Positions 17,022 to 25,293 of a DNA stretch of 64,000 bases are shown here, piece after piece. The stretch spans positions 1-64,000 of the forward strand of contig JBMFKS010000002.1 of assembly GCA_049972045.1 (NCBI GenBank). Reading direction: 5' to 3'. The position numbers and the translations under genes were made by a program. This DNA is from SpSt-77 sp049972045. GTDB lineage: Bacteria; Chloroflexota; Anaerolineae; B4-G1; DUEL01. The notes below the pieces were generated by a model. It ran no database searches. It had not been told where the DNA came from and was given only the letters and a program-made list of their open reading frames with translations. The stretch's first letter is position 1. Each line of letters starts with the position of its first letter.

Positions 17022-17780
17022 ATGATGCGGTTTGACGTGCTGACCCTTTTCCCGGAGATGTTCACCGGCCCGCTGCAGGAGAGCATCATCAAGCGGGCGC
17101 AGGAGCGCGGGCTGATTTCCATTTACCTTCACAACATCCGGGACTACGCCACCGGCCGTCACCGCATCACCGACGATGCCCCCTACGGGGGTGGTGGGGG
17201 AATGGTGATGAAACCGGAACCCATTTTCGCCGCCGTGGAGGCGGTGTTGGGGGACGAGAAGGGGGTTCCCGTAATTCTCCTTTCCCCTCAGGGACGATTG
17301 TTCACCCACGCCGTGGCGAAAGAACTCTCCCGCCACCGCCGGCTGGTGCTGATCTGTGGGCGCTACGAGGGAGTGGACGAACGGGTGCGGGAACATCTGG
17401 CGACCGATGAGATTTCCATCGGGGATTACGTCCTCAGCGGTGGTGAACTGGCGGCGATGGTCATTATAGACGCTGTGACCCGCCTCCTGCCGGGAGTCCT
17501 GGGCGATCCCGGGGCAACGTTTGAGGACTCCTATGCCTGGGGGTTGCTGGAGTATCCCCATTACACTCGCCCGGCGGTCTTTCGGGGGTGGGCGGTGCCG
17601 GAGGTGCTCCTTTCGGGCAACCACGCGGCCATTGCCCGCTGGCGGCGGGAGCAGGCATTGCGGCGCACCCTGGAGCGCCGCCCCGACCTGCTGGAGCGGG
17701 CCGCTCTGACGGAGGAGGACCGGGCCTTCCTGGCCCGTCTGGGCTGGCGCAAGACCGCAGAGGGCGACAAATCTCCATAG
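17022..17780 (+). CDS. trmD: tRNA (guanine-N1-)-methyltransferase
   Basis: 252 residues, standard TrmD length. It methylates G37 of tRNAs with a G36 and prevents +1 frameshifting. Motifs: MRFDVLTLFPEMF at the start, DDAPYGGGGGMVMKPEPIF (the catalytic and SAM loop), LICGRYEGVDERV, and the trefoil-knot stretch EISIGDYVLSGGELAA. It is not in the usual rpsP-rimM-trmD-rplS cluster. There are two adjacent ATG codons at 17022 and 17025; the second gives the more typical MRFDVL start. A good terminator follows at 17828. Confidence 0.95.
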   Translation: MMRFDVLTLFPEMFTGPLQESIIKRAQERGLISIYLHNIRDYATGRHRITDDAPYGGGGGMVMKPEPIFAAVEAVLGDEKGVPVILLSPQGRLFTHAVAKELSRHRRLVLICGRYEGVDERVREHLATDEISIGDYVLSGGELAAMVIIDAVTRLLPGVLGDPGATFEDSYAWGLLEYPHYTRPAVFRGWAVPEVLLSGNHAAIARWRREQALRRTLERRPDLLERAALTEEDRAFLARLGWRKTAEGDKSP

Positions 17781-17827
17781 TGGCGGCCGTCGTGGCGCCG
17801 CTGGCTGGAATCAACCCGGATAAACAC

Positions 17828-17864
17828 AAACGCCCCGCCGCAGGTGTGGGGCGTTTGGGTTTTG
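17828..17864 (+). terminator. Intrinsic terminator after trmD
   Basis: AAACGCCCC (17828-17836) pairs with GGGGCGTTT (17848-17856), followed by GGGTTTTG. It separates trmD from the convergent tRNA-Met gene. Confidence 0.7.
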
Positions 17865-17880
17865 CAATCGGGCTCCCAGG

Positions 17881-17952
17881 TGGCGACGGAGGGATTCGAA
17901 CCCCCAACCAAGGGCTTATGAGTCCCCTGCTCTACCTTTGAGCTACGTCGCC
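17881..17952 (-). tRNA. tRNA with CAT anticodon (tRNA-Met; tRNA-Ile2 possible)
   Basis: On the minus strand the 72 nt fold as a cloverleaf: acceptor GGCGACG/CGTCGCC, D-arm GCTC/GAGC, anticodon loop CTCATAA (CAT), T-arm GGGGG-TTCGAAT-CCCTC, discriminator A. CCA is not encoded. The anticodon stem ends in an A-G mismatch. The first acceptor pair is G-C, so this need not be the initiator tRNA. A CAT anticodon can also be tRNA-Ile after lysidine modification. Confidence 0.9.
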
Positions 17953-17960
17953 CGTGCTAT

Positions 17961-17988
17961 ATTATAGCGAAAGAATTCCAGTTGTCAA
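17961..17988 (-). promoter_or_regulatory. Promoter for tRNA-CAT
   Basis: Minus-strand TTGACA (17988-17983), a 16-bp spacer, and TATAAT (17966-17961), 8 bp before the tRNA 5' end. Consensus-quality, as expected for a tRNA gene. Confidence 0.8.
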
Positions 17989-18054
17989 GCCCGCGTCTGA
18001 GGTTCGGACATCCGTTGGGACACGGGTTCGGACTCGCTTTTTGCGTCGACCGGA

Positions 18055-18118
18055 AGGGGGCGAGATCTCGGCCCCGAGCCCCGAGGGGCCAGTAGGACAA
18101 GGCAGAGCCTTGTCCTTC
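18055..18118. repeat. GC-rich repeat and small hairpin
   Basis: CCCCGAGCCCCGAGGGGCC belongs to the CCCGAGGG family. It is followed by the hairpin AGGACAAGG-CAGA-GCCTTGTCCT (about 18094-18117). No gene is seen in 17953-18201. Confidence 0.55.
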
Positions 18119-18201
18119 CCCGCGAAAACGCCGGGCCTGGCTTGCCTATGTCGGCTTATCTCCCAAATAATTTTTTCAAAGTTCATTCCGTCCGGGCGAT
18201 C

Positions 18202-18990
18202 TCACGGGTGTTCACCCAGAAACTCCAGCACCAGGCGATTGAACGCCACCGGCTGGTCGGTCGGCGTGGCATGGCCGGAGCAGGGAATGACGACCAGACG
18301 GGCACCGGGGATGCCAGCCGCCAGTTCCTCCTTGGCCCGCAGAGGAACCACTGGATCCTCCCGGCCCGCCACGACCAGGGTGGGGGCCCGGATGCGCCCC
18401 AGGTCCCGGCGGCCATCGTAGCGGGCCGCTGCCATCATCGCCGCCCGATAAGCGGCAGGGTCATTAGCGCAGAGTCGGTGGTAGGCCACCTGCCGCAACC
18501 CTGCCTGGCCCGGTCGGGGGAAAAGTTCCTCCGCCTCCAGCCGGGCGTGGAGCGCCAGGTTCACCAGCAGGGCTCCAAAGCGGATCAGGGTCATCCGCCA
18601 CTCTGCCCATCCCTTCGGCCGCAGATAGGCGAAGGTATTGACCAGTACCAGGGAGCGGACCCTCTCCGGATGCCGAACTGCCAGTGCCTGCGCCACCGCG
18701 CCACCCAGGGAGAGTCCGACAATGTGGGCCGAATCCGTCCCCAAAGCCCTCAGGAATCCAGCGATGTCGTCGGCCATCTGGGGAACGGTGTAGGGGCCGG
18801 GAGGTTTGTCGCTCCGGCCGTGGCCGCGCAGGTCCGGCATCAGGACCCGGTACCGCTGGCCCAGGGCCGGCGCCTGCAGCAGGGACCAGTCCTCCGCGCA
18901 GGAGCCCAGACCGTGGATCAACACCACCGCCGGCCCGTACCCCTGGGCCAGATAGTGCAGCCGCAGACCGTTCACCTGGATGTAGGGCAT
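18202..18990 (-). CDS. Alpha/beta hydrolase
   Basis: 262 residues from the ATG at 18990, which has GGAGGC upstream; an ORF extension to 19047 would overlap the tyrS terminator. The alpha/beta-hydrolase core is clear: oxyanion-hole motif LIHGLGSCAEDW, nucleophile elbow GLSLGG, acid in AGREDPVVP, and the catalytic His in CSGHATPTDQP near the C-terminus. It starts PYIQVNGLRLHYLAQG, with no signal peptide, so it is cytosolic. Esterase, lipase or C-C hydrolase activities are all possible. It is downstream of tyrS on the same strand. Confidence 0.88.
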   Translation of the reverse strand: MPYIQVNGLRLHYLAQGYGPAVVLIHGLGSCAEDWSLLQAPALGQRYRVLMPDLRGHGRSDKPPGPYTVPQMADDIAGFLRALGTDSAHIVGLSLGGAVAQALAVRHPERVRSLVLVNTFAYLRPKGWAEWRMTLIRFGALLVNLALHARLEAEELFPRPGQAGLRQVAYHRLCANDPAAYRAAMMAAARYDGRRDLGRIRAPTLVVAGREDPVVPLRAKEELAAGIPGARLVVIPCSGHATPTDQPVAFNRLVLEFLGEHP

Positions 18991-19008
18991 GCGCGCCTCC
19001 GGAGCATC

Positions 19009-19044
19009 AAAAGGGCCGGGCACTTCCCGAGTGCCTGGCCCTTT
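19009..19044 (-). terminator. Terminator of tyrS
   Basis: Read on the minus strand, AAAGGGCCAGGCACT pairs with AGTGCCCGGCCCTTT, then TTGATG. The tyrS stop codon lies at the base of the stem. Confidence 0.65.
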
Positions 19045-20270
19045 CACGATTCCCGGGCCGGCACCAGCCGCAGGAAGCCCCGGTTCCCCACCCGCAGAAC
19101 GGCCTCTTTCTCCGGCTCAATGACCGTCTCTATACTGGTCACCTTTACCCCGTCCAGCGCGACGCTCCCTTGCTGAATCAGCCGACGGGCGTCGCTCTTG
19201 GAACGGGTCATCCCGGCGGCGTGGATGAGGTCCACGATGTTGACCGGCTCCCGCAGTTCCCAGACGGGCATATCCGGCGGGAGTTGTCGCTCCTGGAAGA
19301 CCCGGCGGAAGTGCTCGGCGGCGGCGTCAGCAGCCTCGCGGCCGTGGAAGATGTCCACAATCTCCCATGCCAGCCGCTTCTTGGCCTCCATCGGGTGGAT
19401 GGAGCCGTCGGCGAGGCTTGCCTTGAGGCGGGCAATCTCCTCCGGCGACCAGCGGGTCACCAGGTCAAAGTAGTTGGGCATCGCCTCGTCCGGGATGGAC
19501 ATCACCTTGCCGTACATCTCCTCTGGCGGCTCATCCACGCCGATGTAGTTGCCCATGCTCTTGGACATCCGCAATTGGCCGTCGGTGCCGACCAGGATGG
19601 GGTAGGTGATGCAGACCTGAGGGGGCAGGCCGTAGGCCTCCTGAATTTTCCGCCCCACCAGCAGGTTGAAGAGTTGGTCGGTGCCGCCGATCTGGACATC
19701 GGCCCGGAGCATCACCGCATCGTACCCCTGCGCCAGGGGGTAAAGCAGTTCGTGCAGCCAGATGGCGTCTCCCTCGGCGTACCGTTTGGCGAAGTTCTCC
19801 CGCGCCAGGAACTGTTGAACCGTCACCTGGGCGGCCAGAAAGATCAACTCCTCGTAGGAAAGTTTGGAAAGCCATTCCCCGTTGTACCGGACCTCCGTCC
19901 GTTCCGGGTCCAGAATCTTGAAGGCCTGCTGGACGTAGGTGCGGGCGTTGGCCTGAACCTGTTCCCGGGTGGGGCGGGGGCGGGCCTTATCGCGGCCCGA
20001 GGGGTCACCGATGAGCGCGGTGTAGTCCCCGATGACGAAGATGGCCTGATGGCCCAGTTCCTGAAAGAGCCGTAGTTTGCGCATAGTGACGGTATGGCCC
20101 AGGTGGAGGTCGGGGGCCGTTGGGTCGTATCCACAGTAGACCCGCAGGGGACGGCCCTCCTTCAAACGCTCCCGCAGTTCCTGAGTCATCCGTTCTTTGA
20201 TCTGATCATCGCCAAATTCGGCCCCGTGCATCACCAGGGCAACCTGTTCGTCTATGGATAACGATTTCAT
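19044..20270 (-). CDS. tyrS: Tyrosyl-tRNA synthetase
   Basis: 408 residues from the ATG at 20270, which follows AAAGGAG. A class I synthetase charging tRNA-Tyr. The HIGH motif is HLGH in GYDPTAPDLHLGHTV; the KMSKS motif is RMSKS. The tRNA/tyrosine-binding stretch RADVQIGGTDQLFNLLVGR is clear. The C-terminal S4-like RNA-binding domain (TRSKSDARRLIQQGSVALDG) is present. The architecture resembles the TyrZ-like form (DPTAPDLHLGH). The 5' leader is about 210 nt; no T-box core (TGGNACCGCG) is seen. Confidence 0.96.
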   Translation of the reverse strand: MKSLSIDEQVALVMHGAEFGDDQIKERMTQELRERLKEGRPLRVYCGYDPTAPDLHLGHTVTMRKLRLFQELGHQAIFVIGDYTALIGDPSGRDKARPRPTREQVQANARTYVQQAFKILDPERTEVRYNGEWLSKLSYEELIFLAAQVTVQQFLARENFAKRYAEGDAIWLHELLYPLAQGYDAVMLRADVQIGGTDQLFNLLVGRKIQEAYGLPPQVCITYPILVGTDGQLRMSKSMGNYIGVDEPPEEMYGKVMSIPDEAMPNYFDLVTRWSPEEIARLKASLADGSIHPMEAKKRLAWEIVDIFHGREAADAAAEHFRRVFQERQLPPDMPVWELREPVNIVDLIHAAGMTRSKSDARRLIQQGSVALDGVKVTSIETVIEPEKEAVLRVGNRGFLRLVPARES

Positions 20271-20367
20271 GGCCGGCTCCTTTGGGAAAGGATACAAGGA
20301 TACAAGGGATTAAGGGATGTGAAGCCCAAGGGGCGAGCAGTCAACAGGGGGTGGCAGGCCAGCGGGG

Positions 20368-20421
20368 GCGGATTGTAGCGCGGCAGGGCCCGCAGGCCCG
20401 GAAGGCCGCGCTACAATCCGC
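20368..20421. repeat. Perfect 17-bp inverted repeat in the tyrS leader
   Basis: GCGGATTGTAGCGCGGC (20368-20384) and GCCGCGCTACAATCCGC (20405-20421) are exact complements with a further pairing GGGCC...GGCCC centre. It lies between the tyrS promoter and its start. The rest of 20271-20637 has AAGGATACAAGGATACAAGG (20288-20307) and two divergent promoters; no gene is seen. Confidence 0.85.
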
Positions 20422-20488
20422 TAACGTAGATGTAGGTGAGCGCTCTCCAGCGGTTCATGCCTCCGGACTACTCAACAGGGCTGTTTTC

Positions 20489-20516
20489 ATGATAGCCCAA
20501 TTTCTCCAAATTGCAA
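20489..20516 (-). promoter_or_regulatory. Probable promoter for tyrS
   Basis: Minus-strand TTGCAA, 16 bp, TATCAT. It faces tyrS with a leader of about 210 nt that includes the 17-bp inverted repeat. It is divergent from the hypE promoter 28 bp away. Confidence 0.45.
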
Positions 20517-20543
20517 GTCCAGAGGCCCGGTTGCCGGGCGTGG

Positions 20544-20572
20544 TTGACAAACTCCGCAGGCTGGGTTACCAT
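20544..20572 (+). promoter_or_regulatory. Promoter for hypE
   Basis: TTGACA (20544-20549), a 17-bp spacer, and TACCAT (20567-20572), 65 bp before the hypE start. Confidence 0.65.
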
Positions 20573-20637
20573 ATCCCTTCAGGAAGGGCCCAAATCCCGC
20601 CCTCTTTGTCCCTGACTCTGACCTTCGGGAGGCAAAA

Positions 20638-21648
20638 TTGGAAGACACCATTCGCATGGGCCACGGCGCGGGGGGACGGATGATGGCGGACCTCATCCAG
20701 GAGGTCTTTCTCCGCCACCTGGATAATCCTCTCCTGCGCCAACTGGCCGATTCCACCGTCCTGGCCCTGGCCGGGAACGGCCGCATTGCCATTTCCACCG
20801 ATTCCTTTGTGGTGCGACCGCTCTTTTTCCCAGGGGGAGATATCGGTTCACTGGCCGTCCACGGCACGGTGAACGACCTGGCCATGCGTGGCGCCCGTCC
20901 CCTCTGGCTCGCCGCCGCCTTCATCCTGGAGGAGGGTTTGCCTCTGGAAGACCTCCGGCGGATTGTCCGATCTATGGCCGACGCGGCCCGGCAGGCCGGG
21001 GTCGCCGTCGTCGCCGGGGATACGAAGGTGGTGGAGCGGGGCCACGGGGATGGGGTCTACATCAACACCACCGGCGTCGGGGTGATGCCCGACGGGGTGG
21101 ATGTGGCCCCCCACCGCATCCGCCCCGGCGACGTCGTCCTGATCAATGGCACTATCGGCGATCACGGCATCGCCGTGCTCAGTGAGCGAGAAGGGCTGGG
21201 CTTTGAGACGGAACTGGTCTCCGACAGCGCGCCGCTGAACGGACTGGTGGAGGCCCTGCTGACGGCGGCCCCCCACACTCACTGTCTGCGGGACCCGACA
21301 CGGGGCGGGGTGGCGGCGGCGCTGAACGAACTGGCCGTCGCGGCCGGGGTGGGGGTGGAACTGGATGAGGCGGCCGTGCCCATCCGTCCGGCCGTTATGG
21401 CGGCCTGCGAGATGCTGGGCTTTGACCCTCTGACGGTCGCCAATGAGGGAAAACTCATTGCGTTTGTCCCGCCGGAGGAGGCAGAGGCCGCTCTGGCGGC
21501 TATGCGGGCCCACCCGCTGGGTCGGAATGCCGCCCGCATCGGCCGGGCGACGGCGGAGCATCCCGGCCTGGTCCTGGCCCGGACCGGCATCGGCGGGCGA
21601 CGGGTGGTGGATATGCCGCTGGGGGAATTGCTCCCGCGCATCTGCTGA
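20638..21648 (+). CDS. hypE: Hydrogenase maturation protein HypE (carbamoyl dehydratase)
   Basis: 336 residues with a TTG start (CGGGAGG upstream), beginning EDTIRMGHGAGGRMMADLI. HypE takes a carbamoyl group on its C-terminal Cys from HypF and dehydrates it to thiocyanate, the source of the CN ligands of [NiFe] hydrogenase. The protein ends exactly in PRIC, the catalytic C-terminal tail. AIR-synthase-like motifs are visible: GNGRIAISTDSFVVRPLFFPGGDIG, VNDLAMRGARP, RDPTRGGVAAALNELA. No hypA, B, C, D, F or hydrogenase gene lies in the window, so it is solitary here. It has its own promoter. Confidence 0.94.
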   Translation: MEDTIRMGHGAGGRMMADLIQEVFLRHLDNPLLRQLADSTVLALAGNGRIAISTDSFVVRPLFFPGGDIGSLAVHGTVNDLAMRGARPLWLAAAFILEEGLPLEDLRRIVRSMADAARQAGVAVVAGDTKVVERGHGDGVYINTTGVGVMPDGVDVAPHRIRPGDVVLINGTIGDHGIAVLSEREGLGFETELVSDSAPLNGLVEALLTAAPHTHCLRDPTRGGVAAALNELAVAAGVGVELDEAAVPIRPAVMAACEMLGFDPLTVANEGKLIAFVPPEEAEAALAAMRAHPLGRNAARIGRATAEHPGLVLARTGIGGRRVVDMPLGELLPRIC

Positions 21649-21649
21649 C

Positions 21650-21677
21650 TTGTCAGCCCACACAGGTGTGGTATAAT
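21650..21677 (+). promoter_or_regulatory. Promoter for tRNA-Thr
   Basis: TTGTCA (21650-21655), a 16-bp spacer, and a perfect TATAAT (21672-21677), 12 bp before the tRNA. Confidence 0.75.
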
Positions 21678-21689
21678 CTCATCCGTGAG

Positions 21690-21762
21690 GCCACCCTAGC
21701 TCAATCGGCAGAGCAGCCGCTTCGTAAGCGGCCGGTTGTCGGTTCAACTCCGACGGGTGGCT
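21690..21762 (+). tRNA. tRNA-Thr (CGT anticodon)
   Basis: 73 nt with acceptor GCCACCC/GGGTGGC, D-arm GCTC/GAGC, anticodon stem GCCGC/GCGGC with loop TTCGTAA (anticodon CGT, reads ACG), T-arm GTCGG-TTCAACT-CCGAC, discriminator T. CCA is not encoded. A terminator follows at 21829. Confidence 0.95.
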
Positions 21763-21828
21763 CCTGAATCTCCCGGGGGCCCGAATTGGGGACTGTTCCC
21801 CTGGCTCCCAACATTCCCCCACTCCAAC

Positions 21829-21853
21829 AGGCCCCGGAATCCGGGGCCTTTTC
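21829..21853 (+). terminator. Terminator of tRNA-Thr
   Basis: AGGCCCCGG (21829-21837) and CCGGGGCCT (21841-21849) form a 9-bp stem followed by TTTTCT. The next gene starts immediately after it. Confidence 0.85.
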
Positions 21854-21856
21854 TGT

Positions 21857-23053
21857 ATGACGATGACCGTATCGCCTCCGCACCGACCGGACCCCTGGCG
21901 CCGGGCCTGGCGCACGGCCACGGGGAATATCCCGCTGGCAGTGGGTCTCTTTGTCCTGGCGCTCTACCTCCTGCTCCTGGCATGGATTCCTCAATTCCCT
22001 CCCGGCCCGGCGACAATGGACCGGTGGCTGGTCCAGGCCCGCTTTGGCCCCTGGACCGGCACGATGTACCGACTGGGCCTCTTCTCCCTCGCCAGTTCTC
22101 CTGCCATATCGGTCCTTCTTTCCCTGCTGGCGTTCCTGTTGTTTCTGCGGACTGTAGAGTGGGCGGATACGCTCCGTTCCTGCCTCCGCGACCGGGACCG
22201 GCAGGGTCGGTGGTGGGCCGGGATATTCCCCTTTCTGGCCTATCTGGGCGCGCTGGTTCTGTTGGGGGGACTACTGATCGGTCACCGGTGGGGATGGCGG
22301 GAAGAGGGCCTGGTTGGCCCAGCGACCGTTCCATCTCCGGGCCGTGAGGGAGGGACGCCGAGGACATACCTCATTGGCTTCGGGCCCTCGCTGACCATTC
22401 GGGCCACCGATGACGCCGGCCATCCCCTGAAACTCCAACAGACCGCCCGCGAGGCCGCGCAAACGGAACTGGTCCTGGATTTGACCCCTTCAACCCCGGA
22501 GCGCTCGTTCGCCATACCGGAGAGCGGTCTGGTGGTCCGGTTGGGGGGCCGGGGCAACCTCTCTGCACAGAGCCCGATTCGGGTGGAAATCTTTCGCGCC
22601 CCCGCGGGCGAGCGAGTCCAGGAAGCGACCATAGAGGACGACCGGCTCTCCCTGACGGTGGACGGGGTCCACCTGGAGATTTCCCGTCAACCCTATCCTC
22701 TCCTGGCCCTCGCCGAGGACCCGGGGCTCTGGCCCAAGTGGGGAGGGTTGATCCTGGCAACCATTGGGCTGGTGGGCACGCTGAGCCTGGGAGGAAAGAA
22801 AGGACGAATTGCGGGCCTGCTCCTCTCTGCCCTCTCTGTACTGGTCGCTGGCATGGCGGGTTACAATTTGGCGACTCGCGGTACACTGGGAGCACGACCC
22901 TTCCAGTTGGAAATGACCGCCCTCTGGCTGGCTGGTCTGATAGCCTGGCTGATCCGGCACAAAGAAGCGTATTTCGGAGTTGACGGCTACCCGACAATAC
23001 GGTATACTTCAGACGACAGACCACAAAGGTTAATCCGCGTCCATCCGCGTTGA
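21857..23053 (+). CDS. Membrane protein, possibly ResB-like
   Basis: 398 residues. Transmembrane helices are predicted by eye at about 25-45 (IPLAVGLFVLALYLLLLAW), 80-100, 130-150, and near the C-terminus at about 295-312, 318-338 and 350-368. A soluble extracytoplasmic part (about 155-285) lies between. The layout (three N-terminal helices, large loop, C-terminal helices) and PQFPPGP...GLFSLASSPAISVLLSLLAFLLFL are reminiscent of the cytochrome c biogenesis protein ResB, but the similarity is weak and no ccs partner is adjacent. The last 20 codons overlap the dnaN promoter. The ATG lies 4 bp after the tRNA terminator with no clear ribosome binding site. Confidence 0.55.
   Translation: MTMTVSPPHRPDPWRRAWRTATGNIPLAVGLFVLALYLLLLAWIPQFPPGPATMDRWLVQARFGPWTGTMYRLGLFSLASSPAISVLLSLLAFLLFLRTVEWADTLRSCLRDRDRQGRWWAGIFPFLAYLGALVLLGGLLIGHRWGWREEGLVGPATVPSPGREGGTPRTYLIGFGPSLTIRATDDAGHPLKLQQTAREAAQTELVLDLTPSTPERSFAIPESGLVVRLGGRGNLSAQSPIRVEIFRAPAGERVQEATIEDDRLSLTVDGVHLEISRQPYPLLALAEDPGLWPKWGGLILATIGLVGTLSLGGKKGRIAGLLLSALSVLVAGMAGYNLATRGTLGARPFQLEMTALWLAGLIAWLIRHKEAYFGVDGYPTIRYTSDDRPQRLIRVHPR
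22980..23008 (+). promoter_or_regulatory. Promoter for dnaN
   Basis: TTGACG (22980-22985), 17 bp, TATACT (23003-23008), inside the 3' end of the upstream gene. Direct repeats CCGCGTCCATCCGCGTTGAT (23035 onward) fill the leader. Confidence 0.7.
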
Positions 23054-23079
23054 TCCGCGTCCTACAAGGAGGAGCGCCG

Positions 23080-24279
23080 ATGAAGGTTTCTTGCCTGCAG
23101 GAGAATCTGGCTCGCGGACTGAGCGTTGCTGGGCGGGCGGTCTCTGCCCGCTCCGCCCTCCCCATCCTCAGCCACATCCTGTTCACCACCGACGAGGGGC
23201 GGCTGCGCCTCTCCGCCACCAACCTGGAGATGGGCATCCACTGCTGGATCGGCGGGCGGGTGGAGGAGGACGGGGCCATCGCCGTGCCGGCCCGGACCAT
23301 CATTGATCTGATTAACGCCTTCCCGCCGGACCGGGTGGACCTGCGCCAGGAAGTGCGCACGATGACCCTCAACGTTCGCTGCGGGCGGAGTGAGGCCAAC
23401 ATCAAAGGGCTGGACGCGGTGGATTTTCCGCCTATCCCGACCCCTGAAGAGGGTGTGGCAGATGGCATCTCCGTAGACCCGGAGACATTGCGGACCGCCA
23501 TCAATCAGGTCGCTTTTGCGGCTGCCACCGATGAAGCCCGCCCTACCCTGACCGGCGTCCTCCTGCGGTGGGAAGCGACGGCCGCAGGCCCTACCCTGAC
23601 CCTGGCCGCGGCTGATGGCTACCGCCTGGCGGTCCGGCGGGTCCCGTTGCCCGGGCGCGAGGTGGTCCGCCCCTTCAGCGTCATCATCCCGGCCCGCACG
23701 ATGACCGAATGGGCCCGCATCTGCGGCGAACTGGCGAAGGGCCGCGAGGAGCGCCCCCCAGTCCACATCACCTTCACCCCCGACGGGAACCGCATCCTCT
23801 TCCAGGCCCAGACCCCGCCCGATGCCCCGGTCCCGATGGAAGTCGTGCTGGTCTCCCAACTGATCCCCGGCGCCTTCCCCGACTACCAGCAACTGATCCC
23901 GCGCGATCGGAACACCCGGCTGGTCGCCGGGACGGCGGAATTGCTGAAGGCCTGTCAGACGGCCCACATCTTCGCCCGTGAGAACACCAATACCCTCCTC
24001 TTCCACATCCATCCGGGCGCCGACCTGGAGCCGGGGCGGCTGGTCGTTTCCGCCACCTCCGCCGAGACCGGCAGCGACGTGACCGAACTGGACGCGGCCA
24101 TAGAGGGGGCGGCCGTGGAAATCGCCTTCAACGTGAAGTTCATCCTGGACGCGCTGGGCGTGGTTAACTCGCCGCAGGTGATGGTGGACATCATCTCCCC
24201 CTCCAGCCCGGGCGTCATCCGCCCCGTCGGTGGGGACGACTTCACCTACGTGGTCATGCCGATGACGCTGGAACGGTAG
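23080..24279 (+). CDS. dnaN: DNA polymerase III beta subunit (sliding clamp)
   Basis: 399 residues from the ATG at 23080 behind AAGGAGGAG. The ring-forming clamp tethers DNA polymerase III to DNA. Recognisable: the opening MKVSCLQENLARGLSVAGRAVSARSALPILSHILFTT, the second-domain motif EARPTLTGVLLRW...LAAADGYRLAVRR, IPGAFPDYQQLIP, and the C-terminal VMPMTLER, where family members end in MPMRL/MPVR. It is not beside dnaA or recF. A barrel/LysM gene starts 6 bp after its stop and is probably co-transcribed. Confidence 0.96.
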   Translation: MKVSCLQENLARGLSVAGRAVSARSALPILSHILFTTDEGRLRLSATNLEMGIHCWIGGRVEEDGAIAVPARTIIDLINAFPPDRVDLRQEVRTMTLNVRCGRSEANIKGLDAVDFPPIPTPEEGVADGISVDPETLRTAINQVAFAAATDEARPTLTGVLLRWEATAAGPTLTLAAADGYRLAVRRVPLPGREVVRPFSVIIPARTMTEWARICGELAKGREERPPVHITFTPDGNRILFQAQTPPDAPVPMEVVLVSQLIPGAFPDYQQLIPRDRNTRLVAGTAELLKACQTAHIFARENTNTLLFHIHPGADLEPGRLVVSATSAETGSDVTELDAAIEGAAVEIAFNVKFILDALGVVNSPQVMVDIISPSSPGVIRPVGGDDFTYVVMPMTLER

Positions 24280-24285
24280 CGGCCC

Positions 24286-25260
24286 ATGGGGGAACTGAAG
24301 GGCAAAGGCCTCTGGCTTTCTTTCTCCGCCGACCTGGACGGAGCGCTGGAGATGGCAGCGGCGGTCGGCGCGACCCACCTCATCTACCGGGTGGGGATGC
24401 GGGGCATGTTCTTCGTGGAAGCCGCCCGGTGGGTGGAGCGCCGTGCCCGTCAGGCCGGACTGGTGCCTCTGGCCTGGGTTGCCCTTTCCCTGGATGATCC
24501 CTTCGCCGAGGCCGCGCTGGTCGCCAAAGCCCGCCATGTCGGCTATGAGGGGGTGATTCTGGACCTGACCGACGCGGCGGCGGGGAAGACCGTTGCCGCC
24601 GCCACGCTGGGGCGGAAACTCATAGAGGTCGGCATAGAACCAGAGCGCCTGTTCTACGCCGCCCCGCCCGACATCTGGCGGCATCCGGAGATCCCCTACC
24701 GGGAGATGAATGGGTTCTCCCGGGGCGGGTTTATGCCCTGGTGTGCCCTCACCACCCAGCGAACCCCCCGGACGGTGGTGGACAAGTGGGCCTATGGAGA
24801 ACACGACCGCTGGCAGAAGGAGTGGGGCGATATGCCACCCCTCTATCCCATCCTGGCCGTCGGGAGGGAGGGGGAAGAGACCCAGCGGCCCGGTGTGCCC
24901 CAGTTCCTGGAGTGGGTCCAGGCGCTGGCGGCCCACAATCCGCCGTTTCTGAGCATTTACGGCATCGGTTCCCTGGACCGGGAACTGTGGCCGATTCTGG
25001 CATCGCTGGGGCCATCGGTGGCGCCACCTCCCGGGCGACCGATTTCTCCTGTGCCCTCTATCCCGGCCGAGGAAGTGCCTGCCCCGGCCACCGCGCAGTT
25101 TCATGTCGTGACCGTCAACGATACCCTTTGGAGCATCTGCAAGCGGTACAATATTTCTAAGGCGCAGTTCTGGGAATGGAATGGCCACCTCTGGGATGAG
25201 CGAGGGCTACCGCGAGACGAGGTCTACCTGGAAGAAGGGTGGCGAGTGCGGGTGGGGTGA
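24286..25260 (+). CDS. TIM-barrel-like protein with C-terminal LysM domain
   Basis: 324 residues. Residues 1-235 resemble the N-terminal barrel of the large protein at 40282: both open GKG-(L/I)W, share THL(I/L)Y(R/K)VG and YEGVILDLTD / YQGFVFDMEA, and share the P-P-LYPIL motif. A proline-rich linker (about 245-270) leads to one LysM domain (FHVVTVNDTLWSICKRYNISKAQFWEWNG, about 278-324). LysM binds peptidoglycan-type glycans, yet no signal peptide is visible at the N-terminus. It starts 6 bp after dnaN. Glycoside hydrolase activity is possible but the catalytic residues are not identified. Confidence 0.6.
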   Translation: MGELKGKGLWLSFSADLDGALEMAAAVGATHLIYRVGMRGMFFVEAARWVERRARQAGLVPLAWVALSLDDPFAEAALVAKARHVGYEGVILDLTDAAAGKTVAAATLGRKLIEVGIEPERLFYAAPPDIWRHPEIPYREMNGFSRGGFMPWCALTTQRTPRTVVDKWAYGEHDRWQKEWGDMPPLYPILAVGREGEETQRPGVPQFLEWVQALAAHNPPFLSIYGIGSLDRELWPILASLGPSVAPPPGRPISPVPSIPAEEVPAPATAQFHVVTVNDTLWSICKRYNISKAQFWEWNGHLWDERGLPRDEVYLEEGWRVRVG

Positions 25261-25293
25261 ACGAGCGGAGGCGCGGAGAAGCGGAGGGAAGAG

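Noticed and set aside
20271..20488. T-box riboswitch for tyrS
   Set aside because: No TGGNACCGCG-like core or specifier loop could be found in the leader.
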